DNA of 64,000 bases from Erysipelotrichaceae bacterium NK3D112 (lineage in GTDB: Bacteria > Bacillota_I > Bacilli_A > Erysipelotrichales > Erysipelotrichaceae): NCBI GenBank assembly GCA_000701725.1, contig JNJQ01000012.1, positions 1 through 64,000 of the forward strand, in the 5' to 3' direction. How positions within the stretch are numbered: position 1 is the first letter of the stretch; every line of letters starts with the position of its first letter. Shown here piece by piece: positions 16,259 to 25,202 of the stretch. The notes beneath the pieces were generated by a model, which saw nothing but the letters and a program-made list of their open reading frames with translations, did no database searches and had not been told where the DNA came from. Made by a program: the position numbers and the translations under genes.

Positions 16259-17009
16259 AGCCAAATCCTTTCCGGATCATTTCATGCTGGCCCGCAGCAG
16301 AGATGATCAGCCTCTCATTCAGTCTTTCAGGGCACTGTGAGGAAAGAAACCGGACGGTTGTTTCCAGTGCCTTTTCACGTGTGTTTGCCTCCTGCGAGAT
16401 ATGGGCGAGAATCACCGCTTTTGTTTTCGGGGTGATGATTCTGCTCAACACATCCGCGCAATCCTCATTGCAGAGATGTCCCTGATCACTGTAAATCCGG
16501 TATTTCAGGAACTGCGGCCTTCTGGTCGCCATCAGCATTGCCACATCGTGATTCGACTCCATGACAATGTAATCCGCATCATAAAGCAGCGGCAGGTAAT
16601 TCTGATTCACATAGCCGGTATCGGTGATATAGACCAGCTTTTCAATGCCGTCCTCAATCACGTATCCGACTGTCCCCGGCGCATCGTGAGACAGCGCAAG
16701 CGGGGTGATTTTCATCGTTTCCAGGGTGAAGGGCTTCATCGGCTGCACATGGAAACTTTCAATCCCGTCGATTTCCACCGGCGAGTAAACAGGCAGATCC
16801 GCAAAGGTGCGGATCTGGGCAATGTGGTCGCTGTGATCATGGGTGATCAGCACCGCATCCAGCTCATCCCTGCTGATGGAGAGTTTGTCCAGACAGGAGA
16901 GCAGATATTTTTTCGTGGTGCCGCAATCGATCATGATCAGGCCGGTTCCATCGCGTATCACAAAGCTGTTGCCTTTGGAGCCGGAAGCCAGTAATGCAAA
17001 TTCCATCAT
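16182..17009 (-). CDS. walJ: WalJ/YycJ-type metallo-beta-lactamase-fold hydrolase
   Basis: This cytoplasmic MBL-fold protein belongs to the YycJ family, linked in Bacillota to cell-wall and DNA-replication coordination. The start region MMEFALLASGSKGN is typical, and the metal motif THDHSDH is near residue 60. Later ligands are seen in ITDTGYV and VILAHIS. I start at 17009, where ATGA overlaps the stop of the M23 peptidase gene; an earlier in-frame start would add 13 residues unlike the family. Its last 25 codons overlap the start and anchor of the next gene. The WalRK kinase pair and WalHI, which often precede walJ, are absent from this stretch. Confidence 0.9.
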   Translation of the reverse strand: MMEFALLASGSKGNSFVIRDGTGLIMIDCGTTKKYLLSCLDKLSISRDELDAVLITHDHSDHIAQIRTFADLPVYSPVEIDGIESFHVQPMKPFTLETMKITPLALSHDAPGTVGYVIEDGIEKLVYITDTGYVNQNYLPLLYDADYIVMESNHDVAMLMATRRPQFLKYRIYSDQGHLCNEDCADVLSRIITPKTKAVILAHISQEANTREKALETTVRFLSSQCPERLNERLIISAAGQHEMIRKGFGYEKMDAGSVSWTAALECGPDLFHLQ

Positions 17010-18541
17010 CCTGCCGGCACCGCCTCGCAGCTGAGATAGCCGCTGCACGCATCCATCGGATTGAGGAAGTCCTCATCGCCGTCATTGAGCACCATGAAGT
17101 GCACATGCGGGCCGGTTGCCAGGCCGGTCATGCCGATATGTCCGATGACATCGCCCTTGCGCACCGTATCGCCCGTTTTGAGCTCGGAAGGCTCACGGAG
17201 ATGGCCGTAGTATGTCATCAGGCCGTTGTTGTGGTTGATGATGATGTAATAGCCGTTGATGAATGTATAGCTGTTTGTCTGAACCACGCCGGTATCTGCC
17301 GCATAGACATCCCCCCAGCGGTCATACTGGTTGATGAAATCGGTTCCGTTATGTCCCCAATAGCATCCGATGCGGCATGTGATGGCCGGGTTGTCAACCG
17401 GATATCTCATATTGCCGGTACCGACATTGGGCTGCTGCATGGTTCCGACCGCGATCACTTCGGTGGTCGGGGCCGTGACTTCAACGCTGGACTGTTCCGT
17501 ACCGACAACCAGCACGCCGTTGATCCACTTCTCGTTGTAAAGCACATTGCGTGAGCCGTTGACGCCTTCCTGCCTGACTTCGGATTCGCCGATCAGCAGG
17601 GTTTCATCCTCCACATATGTGGTGTCATAATACACCGGCACAAGACGCAGCGACTCCTTTGTCACAACGACATCAATCGGCGATTCGAAGTAGGTTACGC
17701 AAAGCTGATCCCCCTCTTCAAGCGCCTGGTCGACGGAGCTGATCTTGTCGCGGTTGAGATTCATGATCTGGGTCGCGGAAAGACCGTGGTTTTTCGCGCC
17801 GACACCGGCCACGGAGTCATATTTCTGGACTGTATAATATTCTCTTTCGGTATTGGAGCCGTATTTGAGATATTCCAGAATCGCCTCTTTGGTAACGAAG
17901 ATCTCATCGGGCGACGCATAATCCTTGGCGGTGGCAACCCGCTGGGTGACGGCAATGCCGGTGTCCTGTGAGCCGTATGTGGTCAGAGGCGGAATGGTAT
18001 CGCCGTTGCGGATCGCGCTGAGCGAGGCGGCATCGGTGAAATTCATCACGTATTCGTTGAAGGCCTGCTGGTAAAGCTCCTCGCTTGCCACGTAAATTCT
18101 TGAATAGACGCCGGTTTCATCGCTGAACGAAACAGCGGTTGCCTCCAGCGTGTACAGGGAATTCCTGTCCAGATAATCCATGATTGCCTGGTCGCAGTCT
18201 GTATAGGTGATATAGCTCTGCTCACTGGTCATGTACATGTCCTGGGCAAGTGAGACCGCGGAATCGGGATAATCCTTTTCATAGCGTTCCTTGTAAACCT
18301 GCTTCAGATGCCATGTCAGCTTGTTCTCATCATGAACAATGCCGATCAGTTCTCCCTGTCTGTAAATGGGATGGATGGTGACCGGAGACTGCACGATCCG
18401 CAGGGGCTGCTGATCAAACAGACCGATCTCTCCCGTTTCATTCAGCTGCCGCGAGGAGGAAACCCCGCCGAAGCCCGGGAAAAAGAACACAATCAAAACA
18501 GCCGCAATGAAACAGATCAGCGCTGCTAGTAATTTTTTCAT
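17006..18541 (-). CDS. membrane-anchored LysM/G5/M23 endopeptidase
   Basis: An N-terminal membrane segment (residues about 3-24) anchors an extracytoplasmic protein of 511 residues. A long N-terminal region is followed by a LysM-like segment (YYTVQKYDSVAGVGAKNHGL, about 240-290), a G5-like domain (EVRQEGVNGSRNVLYNEKW, about 315-355) and a C-terminal M23 domain (about 385-505). The zinc motifs HNGTDF and PHVHF are intact, so active peptidoglycan cleavage is expected. It sits between dnaB and walJ, where many Bacillota carry the walRKHI genes, and so may be the wall-acting member of this operon. Confidence 0.9.
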   Translation of the reverse strand: MKKLLAALICFIAAVLIVFFFPGFGGVSSSRQLNETGEIGLFDQQPLRIVQSPVTIHPIYRQGELIGIVHDENKLTWHLKQVYKERYEKDYPDSAVSLAQDMYMTSEQSYITYTDCDQAIMDYLDRNSLYTLEATAVSFSDETGVYSRIYVASEELYQQAFNEYVMNFTDAASLSAIRNGDTIPPLTTYGSQDTGIAVTQRVATAKDYASPDEIFVTKEAILEYLKYGSNTEREYYTVQKYDSVAGVGAKNHGLSATQIMNLNRDKISSVDQALEEGDQLCVTYFESPIDVVVTKESLRLVPVYYDTTYVEDETLLIGESEVRQEGVNGSRNVLYNEKWINGVLVVGTEQSSVEVTAPTTEVIAVGTMQQPNVGTGNMRYPVDNPAITCRIGCYWGHNGTDFINQYDRWGDVYAADTGVVQTNSYTFINGYYIIINHNNGLMTYYGHLREPSELKTGDTVRKGDVIGHIGMTGLATGPHVHFMVLNDGDEDFLNPMDACSGYLSCEAVPAG

Positions 18542-18559
18542 GGGCTGCCTTCCTTTCTG

Positions 18560-19906
18560 TTACTGGTCTCTGGAGATGTTATAGAGAGCGGTGGTGGCGC
18601 CTTCAAAGGCAAGATAGATCTTGCGCACCGCACCGTTTCTGTGTTTGGCGATGTTGATTTCAAGCCGCTCGGTGCCTTCTTTCTGGGCCTGCTCACGCAG
18701 CGCCTCATCATAGTAGGCTTCTCTGAACAGCATCATGACGATGTCGGCATCCTGCTCGATGGCGCCTGATTCACGCAGGTCGCTGAGCATCGGACGCTTG
18801 TTGTCACGGGCTTCCACGCTTCGGCTTAACTGTGACAGCGCAATCACCGGCACGCCCAGCTCACGGGCAAGTCCCTTGAGGCTGCGGGAAATTTCCGAGA
18901 CTTCCTGCTGTCTGTTTTCGCCGCGGGTTCCGGATCCGGTGATCAGCTGGATATAGTCGATCAGGATCAGATTCAGACCGTGCTCGGCCTGCAGACGGCG
19001 GCATTTGGAGAAGATCTCACCGGTCTTGATGCCGGCGGTGTCATCGATGAAGATATTCGCCATTTTGAGTTCGCCGGCGGCCTCATTCAGACGGTTCCAG
19101 TCCGCATCGGACAGTCTGCCGGTTCTGATCTTGTCGCCTTCAAGATGGCTCTTCGCACTCAGAAGACGCATGGCCAGCTGTTCCGCTCCCATTTCCAGAG
19201 AGAAGATGGCCACCGCTCCTTTGGGCTGATACTGGGCAACATTCATGGCCAGATTCAGCGCCACAGCGGTTTTTCCCATGGCCGGACGGGCAGCCAGAAT
19301 GATCAGATCACCCGGCTGGAATCCATGCAGGGTGTGATCAAGATCGGTGAATCCGGTTTTCAGACCGGTAATATCGGTCCGGTTGTCGGACATTTTCTGG
19401 ATATGTTCCAGGGTCTGCGTCATCAGTTCGGGAGAATTCTTGAATTCCCCGGTGCGGCGGTTGCGGGATATATCCAGAATCGCCTTTTCGGCATTTTCGA
19501 GATATTCATTGACATCCGGCTGGCCGCTGAAACCGTCTTCCGTGATTTTCTCGGCCGCTGCGATCATTTTGCGCATAATCGCCTTTTCATGGATCATCTC
19601 GACATAGCTTTTGGTGTTGGCGCTGGTGATGGCAGCCTCCGAAAGATCGGTCAGATATTCCAGGCCGCCGCTCTTGTCGAGAATCTCAAGATCCGCGAGC
19701 CTTGTGGCAACGGTGGTCAGATCAATCGGGGTGCCGCTTTTATAAAGACTTTCACATGCCAGAAAGATGCGGCGGTTGGCATCGATAAAGAAATCATCCT
19801 CATTCAGGCCCTCCTCCATTGCCATACGCGCGGCATTGGGATAGACCATCATGGTGCCAAGCAGACTGGCTTCCGCTTCCGGAGCAGAGGGCAGTTCTCT
19901 TGGCAT
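18560..19906 (-). CDS. dnaB: replicative DNA helicase DnaB
   Basis: This RecA-fold hexameric helicase unwinds DNA at the fork (called DnaC in Bacillus). An N-terminal primase-interacting domain (about 1-110) is followed by a linker and the ATPase domain with Walker A ARPAMGKTA near residue 205, Walker B LILIDYIQL near 310 and the DNA-binding SQLSRSVEARDNKRP. Length 448 is normal, and there is no intein. The ATG lies one base after the rplI stop. The order yybS-gdpP-rplI-dnaB is widely conserved in Bacillota. Confidence 0.98.
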   Translation of the reverse strand: MPRELPSAPEAEASLLGTMMVYPNAARMAMEEGLNEDDFFIDANRRIFLACESLYKSGTPIDLTTVATRLADLEILDKSGGLEYLTDLSEAAITSANTKSYVEMIHEKAIMRKMIAAAEKITEDGFSGQPDVNEYLENAEKAILDISRNRRTGEFKNSPELMTQTLEHIQKMSDNRTDITGLKTGFTDLDHTLHGFQPGDLIILAARPAMGKTAVALNLAMNVAQYQPKGAVAIFSLEMGAEQLAMRLLSAKSHLEGDKIRTGRLSDADWNRLNEAAGELKMANIFIDDTAGIKTGEIFSKCRRLQAEHGLNLILIDYIQLITGSGTRGENRQQEVSEISRSLKGLARELGVPVIALSQLSRSVEARDNKRPMLSDLRESGAIEQDADIVMMLFREAYYDEALREQAQKEGTERLEINIAKHRNGAVRKIYLAFEGATTALYNISRDQ

Positions 19907-19907
19907 T

Positions 19908-20357
19908 TTACTGCTCGCTTCCGATCAGTCTGACCTTGATCGTACCGATCACATTCTTATGCAGTTCCACTCTGACTTTGGTGACACCGAGCGACTGGAT
20001 CGGCGCGGTGTCAAGAATCTTCTTCTTGTCGATGGTGATGCCCTTCTTCATCAGCTCCTGGGCGATCTGCTTGGTGGAAACGGAACCGAACACCTTGCCT
20101 TCAACGCCTGAGCGCACATGGAAATCAAGGGTCATGCCTTCCAGTGTTTCAGCGGTTGCCTTCGCAGCCTCTTCACGCTTCTTCTCTTCGGCCGCCTCGA
20201 TTTTCTTTTCCTCACCGAGGATTTCAAGGCTCTTCTTTGTCTCCGCGACCGCAAGACCTCTTGCGATCAGGAAATTTCTCGCATATCCGTCGGAAACCTC
20301 GACAATCTGTCCTTTCTTTCCGACCTTTTTCACATCCTGTTTAAGAATCACTTTCAT
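19908..20357 (-). CDS. rplI: 50S ribosomal protein L9
   Basis: L9 binds 23S rRNA on the large subunit and limits frameshifting. MKVILKQDVKKVGKKGQIVEVSDGYARNFL is represented at the N-terminus by the usual short rRNA-binding domain, followed by a long charged helix (about 45-75) and a C-terminal domain. The ATG at 20357 has a perfect AAGGAGG nine bases upstream and gives 149 residues, the usual length. It overlaps the end of gdpP by 17 bases. Confidence 0.96.
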   Translation of the reverse strand: MKVILKQDVKKVGKKGQIVEVSDGYARNFLIARGLAVAETKKSLEILGEEKKIEAAEEKKREEAAKATAETLEGMTLDFHVRSGVEGKVFGSVSTKQIAQELMKKGITIDKKKILDTAPIQSLGVTKVRVELHKNVIGTIKVRLIGSEQ

Positions 20358-22311
20358 CTGCTGCTTCCTCCTTAAGATATTTCTCAACTGCCGCAATCAG
20401 CTCCGCCTTGAGGGCGTCAACACTGCTCTTGGGACGCTGGACCGCCGCGGCGCTCAGATGGCCGCCGCCGCCCATGGTCTCCATGATTCTCTGCACGTTG
20501 ATCCGGCCTCCGGACCTGGCGCTGATGCATGTATCTGATCCGCTCTGGGCGATGACGAAGGATGCCTGGACTGACTGGATTGTCAGAAGACTGTCGGCAA
20601 CCTGGCTCATCAGCGAGCGGGTCATGTTCTTTTCTCTGATCGGGGCGATGATCACACCGCCGGGATATCTTTCCGCGGTGGCCATGGCCATGGATTTGAC
20701 GGTGAACTCCTCAAAGGTGTCGCGTAGCCAGTCATAGGCGGTCTGCGGATCGGCACCGTATTTGCGCAGCACGCTGGCCGCGTCATAGGTTCTTGATCCG
20801 GTGCGCACACGCCATCTCTGCGTGTCGATGATCATGCCTGCCAGCATGAACGAGGCATCGATGTCACTGAGATTGGTGCGCTGCGACATATAGGGGATCA
20901 TTTCGGTGAGCAGTTCGCATGTGCTTGATGCGCCTGCCTCGATATAGATCAGCACCGGCTTGACGCCCATGTCGGTGGAACGTCTGTGATGGTCGATCAC
21001 CACCACCTTGCGGGCCTGTTCCAGCAGCTTTGCGCCGTTGGACTGACGCACATTGTGATGGTCGGTCATGATCACAAGGGAGTTGTCCTGAAGCTGGTTG
21101 ATCGCCTCGCCTTCGGTGACGAAGTTCACTTCCTTTTTCAGGATTTCCTCATTGGCCTTCATGGCTCCTTCGAGCTTTTCCTCAATGCCGCCGGTGCGGG
21201 CGATGATGCAGACCTGCTTGTGCAGCGACGAGCAGATTCTGGAAAGGCAGATCGCCGAACCGATGCAGTCAAAGTCCGCATTCTTGTGACCGCAGATGAT
21301 CACGTTGCTGGACTGCTGGATGAGATCGCGGAGTGCATGCGACATGACGCGCACACGCACACGGCTGCGCTTTTCGGTTGCTTCGCTGGAGCCGCCGAAG
21401 TATTTGACCTCTTCGCCGACCTTCTGCACGGCCACCTGGTCGCCGCCGCGTGTCTGGGCGAGGTCCATCAGGTTGGAAACCATCTCATCGAGTTCAAACA
21501 GATCGTTTGTGCCTCTTGCAAAGGCCAGTGAAAGGGTGATCGCCACATCCATCTTCTGCGCTGTTTTTCTGACTCTGGAAAGAATGGAGAAGTGATCCGC
21601 CGCCAGTTCCGCAAAGCGCTTTTCATTGAGGATCAGCAGGTATTTGTTGTGGTTGTTCAGACGTCTTGCGAGAACACCGTGCTGATTGCAGTATTCCACC
21701 AGCGGTGTGCGCACAGCCGCGGTGATCGCGGTGGTGTCCGCCTCATCGGCATACTGGACGCTTTCCTCATAGTTGTCAAAGTTCGCCAGACCGAGAACGA
21801 TCTGTTCATCGTAATACTTTTCACGGTAGGTGCTCACTTCCGTCACGTCTCGGAAGAAGATGATCTGCGAATCTTCCGATCTGCGGATCTCGTAAATCTT
21901 GTCATCCAGTCTGACCGTGGCGGTGTCGCTTCTGCCCGCGATCAGATCATCCGCTTCCGGAATCCAGGTGAGCAGCTTGTGCCCCACGCGGTTGATGCCG
22001 CGGGTGGTGAACAGTTCCGACATCCAGGTGACCACATAATCATCATCGTAAATGACCATGCCGATCTCACCGGTCAGATAGGCCTGACGGGCGGTGGATC
22101 CGAGCATCTGCTTCACCCCGGTCGTCTCTTCCTCAATCGCATCCTCAACACGGTCAAACAGCAGGAAGGCTCCGGCTGTCTCAAGCACAAGAATGACCAG
22201 CGCGCTGAGCACATTGGCCTTCAGGGCAAACCAGAAGAAGGCGATCACCGCAGCTTCTATGAGAATAATGATGAAAACCAGCCGTTTGGTTCTGTCAATT
22301 TTCTGCCGCAT
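20341..22311 (-). CDS. gdpP: c-di-AMP phosphodiesterase GdpP
   Basis: GdpP hydrolyses the second messenger c-di-AMP, which controls potassium, osmotic balance and wall stress. Two N-terminal membrane segments (about 10-55) precede a PAS-like region, a degenerate GGDEF domain (about 170-300) and a DHH/DHHA1 domain (about 330-650). The metal motifs GHKNADFDCIGS, TDHHN and IDHHRRS are intact, and GGGGHLSAAAVQ marks the DHHA1 part. AAAGGAGG before the ATG at 22311 sets the start, nine codons inside the longest open frame. It overlaps yybS by 17 bases. Confidence 0.95.
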   Translation of the reverse strand: MRQKIDRTKRLVFIIILIEAAVIAFFWFALKANVLSALVILVLETAGAFLLFDRVEDAIEEETTGVKQMLGSTARQAYLTGEIGMVIYDDDYVVTWMSELFTTRGINRVGHKLLTWIPEADDLIAGRSDTATVRLDDKIYEIRRSEDSQIIFFRDVTEVSTYREKYYDEQIVLGLANFDNYEESVQYADEADTTAITAAVRTPLVEYCNQHGVLARRLNNHNKYLLILNEKRFAELAADHFSILSRVRKTAQKMDVAITLSLAFARGTNDLFELDEMVSNLMDLAQTRGGDQVAVQKVGEEVKYFGGSSEATEKRSRVRVRVMSHALRDLIQQSSNVIICGHKNADFDCIGSAICLSRICSSLHKQVCIIARTGGIEEKLEGAMKANEEILKKEVNFVTEGEAINQLQDNSLVIMTDHHNVRQSNGAKLLEQARKVVVIDHHRRSTDMGVKPVLIYIEAGASSTCELLTEMIPYMSQRTNLSDIDASFMLAGMIIDTQRWRVRTGSRTYDAASVLRKYGADPQTAYDWLRDTFEEFTVKSMAMATAERYPGGVIIAPIREKNMTRSLMSQVADSLLTIQSVQASFVIAQSGSDTCISARSGGRINVQRIMETMGGGGHLSAAAVQRPKSSVDALKAELIAAVEKYLKEEAADESDS

Positions 22312-23239
22312 GGGCACCTCCTTTGCATATACGTTCATGCAGATCGGTTGTGATGTACAGGAATCCGGTGATGGCCACTGCCAGTGACATCGTCATAAAC
22401 AGAAGAATGATGATCAGCAGCGCCACCCACACATTGATTGAGGGAAAGCGCCTTGGCAGCAGAATCAGCACCGCGATAAAGCCGTACATGATCAGATACA
22501 TCATCCCGATCGTGCCGGCCGCCTGGGCGGCAGTCTGATAAACCTCGGTACTGAACGGTCTGATCAGGGAATAGTAATAGACACACATTGCCGCAAATGC
22601 CAGATAGCCTGACCATTTCGGCGGATAATACTGCTCAATCGGTGTGGATTTGGGCAGCGGGAAGCGCAGCCTTTTCAGCATCATTCTGGAAACCAGATGG
22701 GTTACCATGCCTTCCATCACACCGGTCAGGATTGCGGAAATGACAAAGAGTGTTCGAAGTGAATTGGGATTGGTCAGCGACACCGGCAGGGCAACGCCTG
22801 TTTCAGCGGTTAGCTGATCGAAGATCTTCGTGTATTCGGTGATTTCCGAAGTCACGTCATAGCCGAAGAAGGATGCAAACACCACCATCGCCAGCAGTTC
22901 GACAATGCCGCCGAGAATCAGCGTGCGCAGAACGATCCTTCTGTTCTCCGTGCCGTTATGCACGCCGGCGCCATAGATTGTGCCGATGATGCTTTCCGCG
23001 CCGACAAAGAAGATGCTCTGCGGTGTGCCGAGGATAAAGACCAGCGCCATCAGCGCACCCAGCACCATTCCGCTTGAACGCAGTCCGTACTTCGCCGCAT
23101 AGAAAACCATCGGCAGCGGGAACAGGAACAGCGCCAGGGATGAAATCGTGCCGGCCAGCTGTCTGTCCATTAACAGAACCGCGCCGACAATGGCAATCAT
23201 CATCGCGCCGTCTGTGATTTTTCTGGTATTCTGATTCAT
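22295..23239 (-). CDS. yybS: YybS-family (DUF2232) membrane protein
   Basis: This is a polytopic protein with about seven or eight hydrophobic segments across 314 residues. The family has an S-component-like fold (as in ECF transporters), but the substrate is unknown. Recognition rests on its position directly before gdpP, rplI and dnaB and on the layout of membrane helices; no catalytic motif is visible. There is no strong ribosome site (only GAAAC before the ATG). It is the first gene of an eight-gene operon with an extended -10 promoter about 60 bases upstream. Confidence 0.8.
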   Translation of the reverse strand: MNQNTRKITDGAMMIAIVGAVLLMDRQLAGTISSLALFLFPLPMVFYAAKYGLRSSGMVLGALMALVFILGTPQSIFFVGAESIIGTIYGAGVHNGTENRRIVLRTLILGGIVELLAMVVFASFFGYDVTSEITEYTKIFDQLTAETGVALPVSLTNPNSLRTLFVISAILTGVMEGMVTHLVSRMMLKRLRFPLPKSTPIEQYYPPKWSGYLAFAAMCVYYYSLIRPFSTEVYQTAAQAAGTIGMMYLIMYGFIAVLILLPRRFPSINVWVALLIIILLFMTMSLAVAITGFLYITTDLHERICKGGAHAAEN

Positions 23240-23295
23240 AAGTTTCTATGTATTCTTCAGCCCGCATGACAAAAAGAAGCCGAGGGCTTGTGTTG

Positions 23296-23326
23296 ATTAT
23301 AACACATTCCGGCAAACCTTCCTCAA
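23296..23326 (-). promoter_or_regulatory. promoter of the yybS-rlmH operon
   Basis: The minus strand has an extended -10 TGTTATAAT (TATAAT at 23296-23301) with TTGAGG 19 bases upstream. It is 57 bases before the yybS ATG and back to back with the azlC promoter. Confidence 0.65.
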
Positions 23327-23350
23327 ATGAGATCTGACGGCTCAAAATGC

Positions 23351-23379
23351 TTTACTTCCGCAGGGCATGCTGATATAAC
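23351..23379 (+). promoter_or_regulatory. azlC promoter, nearly leaderless
   Basis: TTTACT and TATAAC are separated by 17 bases, and the -10 is extended (TGATATAAC). Only ten bases lie between the -10 and the azlC ATG, so a normal start site would leave a leader of a few bases with no room for a ribosome site. Confidence 0.45.
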
Positions 23380-23389
23380 TGAAAACAGC

Positions 23390-24124
23390 ATGAAAGAAAA
23401 AAAGAAAGATTTTACAGTAAAAGCGGACTGGCTGCGCGGACTGAAGGACGGCGTGCCGATCGCGCTTGGATATATGGCGGTCTCCTTCTCGCTTGGAATT
23501 GTCATGAAGCAGGCCGGAATGAATCCGTTTGAGGGCTTTCTGTTCAGCCTGCTCAACCTGGCAAGCGCCGGTGAATATGCGGCTTTGCAGGTGATCGCGG
23601 CGGATGCGGCATATCTTGAGATTGCAATAGTCACGCTGGTCGCCAATGCCCGCTATCTGCTGATGAGCACCGCCTTAAGCCAGAAGTTCAATCCCAAAAC
23701 GCCTTTGATCCACCGCTTCTTTGTGGGCTATGGCATCACGGATGAGCTGTTCGGACTCGGCATCGGGGAACCCGGCTGGCTCTCCCCGTGGTATTACTAT
23801 GGCGCCCTTGGCATCTCCGCTTTGTTCTGGGCACTGGGTTCAGCCGGAGGCATCATTGCCGGCAACATTCTTCCCGCCCGCATTGTCAGAGCGCTCTCTG
23901 TTGCTCTGTTCGGCATGTTTCTGGCGATCATCATTCCGCCCGCAAAACATGACAAGGCGGTGGCCGCGGTTGTCGCAAGCGGCTTCGCGTTAAGTTTCCT
24001 GTTTGACCGGCTGCCCTTCATCCATGTGAGCTCCGGCACCAAGACCATCATTCTCACAATCCTGATCGCAGGTGTTGCGAGCTGGCTTGCGCCGCATACG
24101 GAAAGCGGAGGTGATCAGGCATGA
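23390..24124 (+). CDS. azlC: AzlC-type branched-chain amino acid exporter, large subunit
   Basis: AzlC is the large membrane subunit of a two-part exporter for branched-chain amino acids and analogues. The conserved N-terminal helix GVPIALGYMAVSFSLG and the later NARYLLMSTALSQK are typical, and the protein has about seven hydrophobic segments. I start at 23390 (MKEKKKDF, 244 residues); upstream in-frame codons encode an atypical polar extension. No ribosome site is visible. It overlaps azlD by four bases (ATGA). Confidence 0.92.
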   Translation: MKEKKKDFTVKADWLRGLKDGVPIALGYMAVSFSLGIVMKQAGMNPFEGFLFSLLNLASAGEYAALQVIAADAAYLEIAIVTLVANARYLLMSTALSQKFNPKTPLIHRFFVGYGITDELFGLGIGEPGWLSPWYYYGALGISALFWALGSAGGIIAGNILPARIVRALSVALFGMFLAIIIPPAKHDKAVAAVVASGFALSFLFDRLPFIHVSSGTKTIILTILIAGVASWLAPHTESGGDQA

Positions 24125-24432
24125 AACATTCCATTCTTCTTTATATTCTGATTTCCGGCGGTGTTTCTTATCTGATCCGTGTGCTTCCGCTGACCTTAAT
24201 CCGCAAGCCGATCAACAACCGCTTCATCCGTTCGTTTCTGTATTATGTTCCTTACGCGACACTTGCCGTGATGACCTTCCCGGCCATGGTGGAATCCACC
24301 GGTTCCCCCGTTTCCGGATATATCGCGCTGTTTGCGGGCATGTATCTGGCTGCCAAAGGCAAAAGCCTGCCGTTTGTGGCTTCGGTCTGCTGCATCGCCG
24401 TATTGCTCACTGAGCTGATCATGCACATATGA
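24121..24432 (+). CDS. azlD: AzlD-type small subunit
   Basis: This 103-residue protein has four hydrophobic helices and carries VSYLIRVLPL near the N-terminus, the AzlD hallmark. It partners with AzlC; the four-base overlap with azlC and the gene order are standard. GGAGG (in the end of azlC) lies nine bases before its ATG. Confidence 0.93.
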   Translation: MKHSILLYILISGGVSYLIRVLPLTLIRKPINNRFIRSFLYYVPYATLAVMTFPAMVESTGSPVSGYIALFAGMYLAAKGKSLPFVASVCCIAVLLTELIMHI

Positions 24433-24438
24433 AAAACA

Positions 24439-24485
24439 GGGTACCATCCTGCCTGTCCCGTAAGGGAGATTGGCAATGATACCCT
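24439..24485. terminator. shared hairpin terminator of azlCD and trmD
   Basis: GGGTA(C)CAT at 24439-24447 pairs with ATG(A)TACCC at 24477-24485 around an inner hairpin TCCC-GTAA-GGGA. TTTATTCTTCTTT follows on the plus strand. It touches the trmD stop codon, so it can serve both convergent genes. Confidence 0.6.
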
Positions 24486-25199
24486 TTATTCTTCTTTGAT
24501 TTCTTCCAGAAGCTGTTTTTCTTCCTTGCTCAGCTGTCTTGCCGCGATCAGGTCGGGCCGTGTTTCAGCTGTTTTGCGCAATGATTCCTTCAGCCGCCAG
24601 CGGCGGATTTTTTCATGATTGCCGCCAAGCAGAACCTCGGGAACCTCCTGTCCGCGGAATGTGCGCGGCTTTGTATATTGCGGATATTCAAGCAGTCCGT
24701 TTTCAAAGGATTCCTCTTCCGTGGATTCGCTGCGGATGGTGCCAAGCAGCCTGACAACGGAATCGATGACAGCCATGGCCGCGATTTCACCGCCGGAAAG
24801 CACATAATCGCCGATGGAAAGCAGTTCATCGCAATACGGATATACCCTTGCGTCTATGCCTTCATAATGTCCGCAGATCAGGATCAGATGATCTTTTTCA
24901 GAATATTCATGCGCCTTCTGCTGGGTGTAGGTGTTGCCGGCCGGGGCGAAGAGCACCGTATGACTGTTTTCACTCAATACGGATTCGAGCGCACTGACCA
25001 CAGGTCCGGCACGCATGATCATGCCTGCTCCGCCGCCATAAGGCGAATCGTCAATATGGCGGAAGCTGCCGCCGGCGAAACTTCGGATATCAACGATCTC
25101 GATATTGAGCAGATCGCGCTTTGCCCCGCGGGCCACAAGGACAGAATTCAGAAAGCTGTCAAAGAACTCCGGACACATGGTCAGCACGGAGATTTTCAT
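24486..25199 (-). CDS. trmD: tRNA (guanine37-N1)-methyltransferase TrmD
   Basis: TrmD is a SPOUT methyltransferase that makes m1G37 in tRNAs such as the proline tRNAs, preventing frameshifting. The conserved substrate segment SPYGGGAGMIM is near residue 55, and the knot reads GDYVLSGGEIAAM near 115. Length 237 is normal. GGAGG precedes the ATG. It lies three bases after a CapA-type gene instead of in the usual rpsP-rimM-trmD-rplS cluster. A tRNA-Pro(CGG), a typical TrmD substrate, lies 1.4 kb away, probably by chance. Confidence 0.97.
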   Translation of the reverse strand: MKISVLTMCPEFFDSFLNSVLVARGAKRDLLNIEIVDIRSFAGGSFRHIDDSPYGGGAGMIMRAGPVVSALESVLSENSHTVLFAPAGNTYTQQKAHEYSEKDHLILICGHYEGIDARVYPYCDELLSIGDYVLSGGEIAAMAVIDSVVRLLGTIRSESTEEESFENGLLEYPQYTKPRTFRGQEVPEVLLGGNHEKIRRWRLKESLRKTAETRPDLIAARQLSKEEKQLLEEIKEE

Positions 25200-25202
25200 G
25201 AA

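Noticed and set aside
18560-23330. A replication origin near dnaB, rplI and gdpP.
   Set aside because: No cluster of DnaA boxes or AT-rich unwinding region was seen, and no dnaA or dnaN gene is present.
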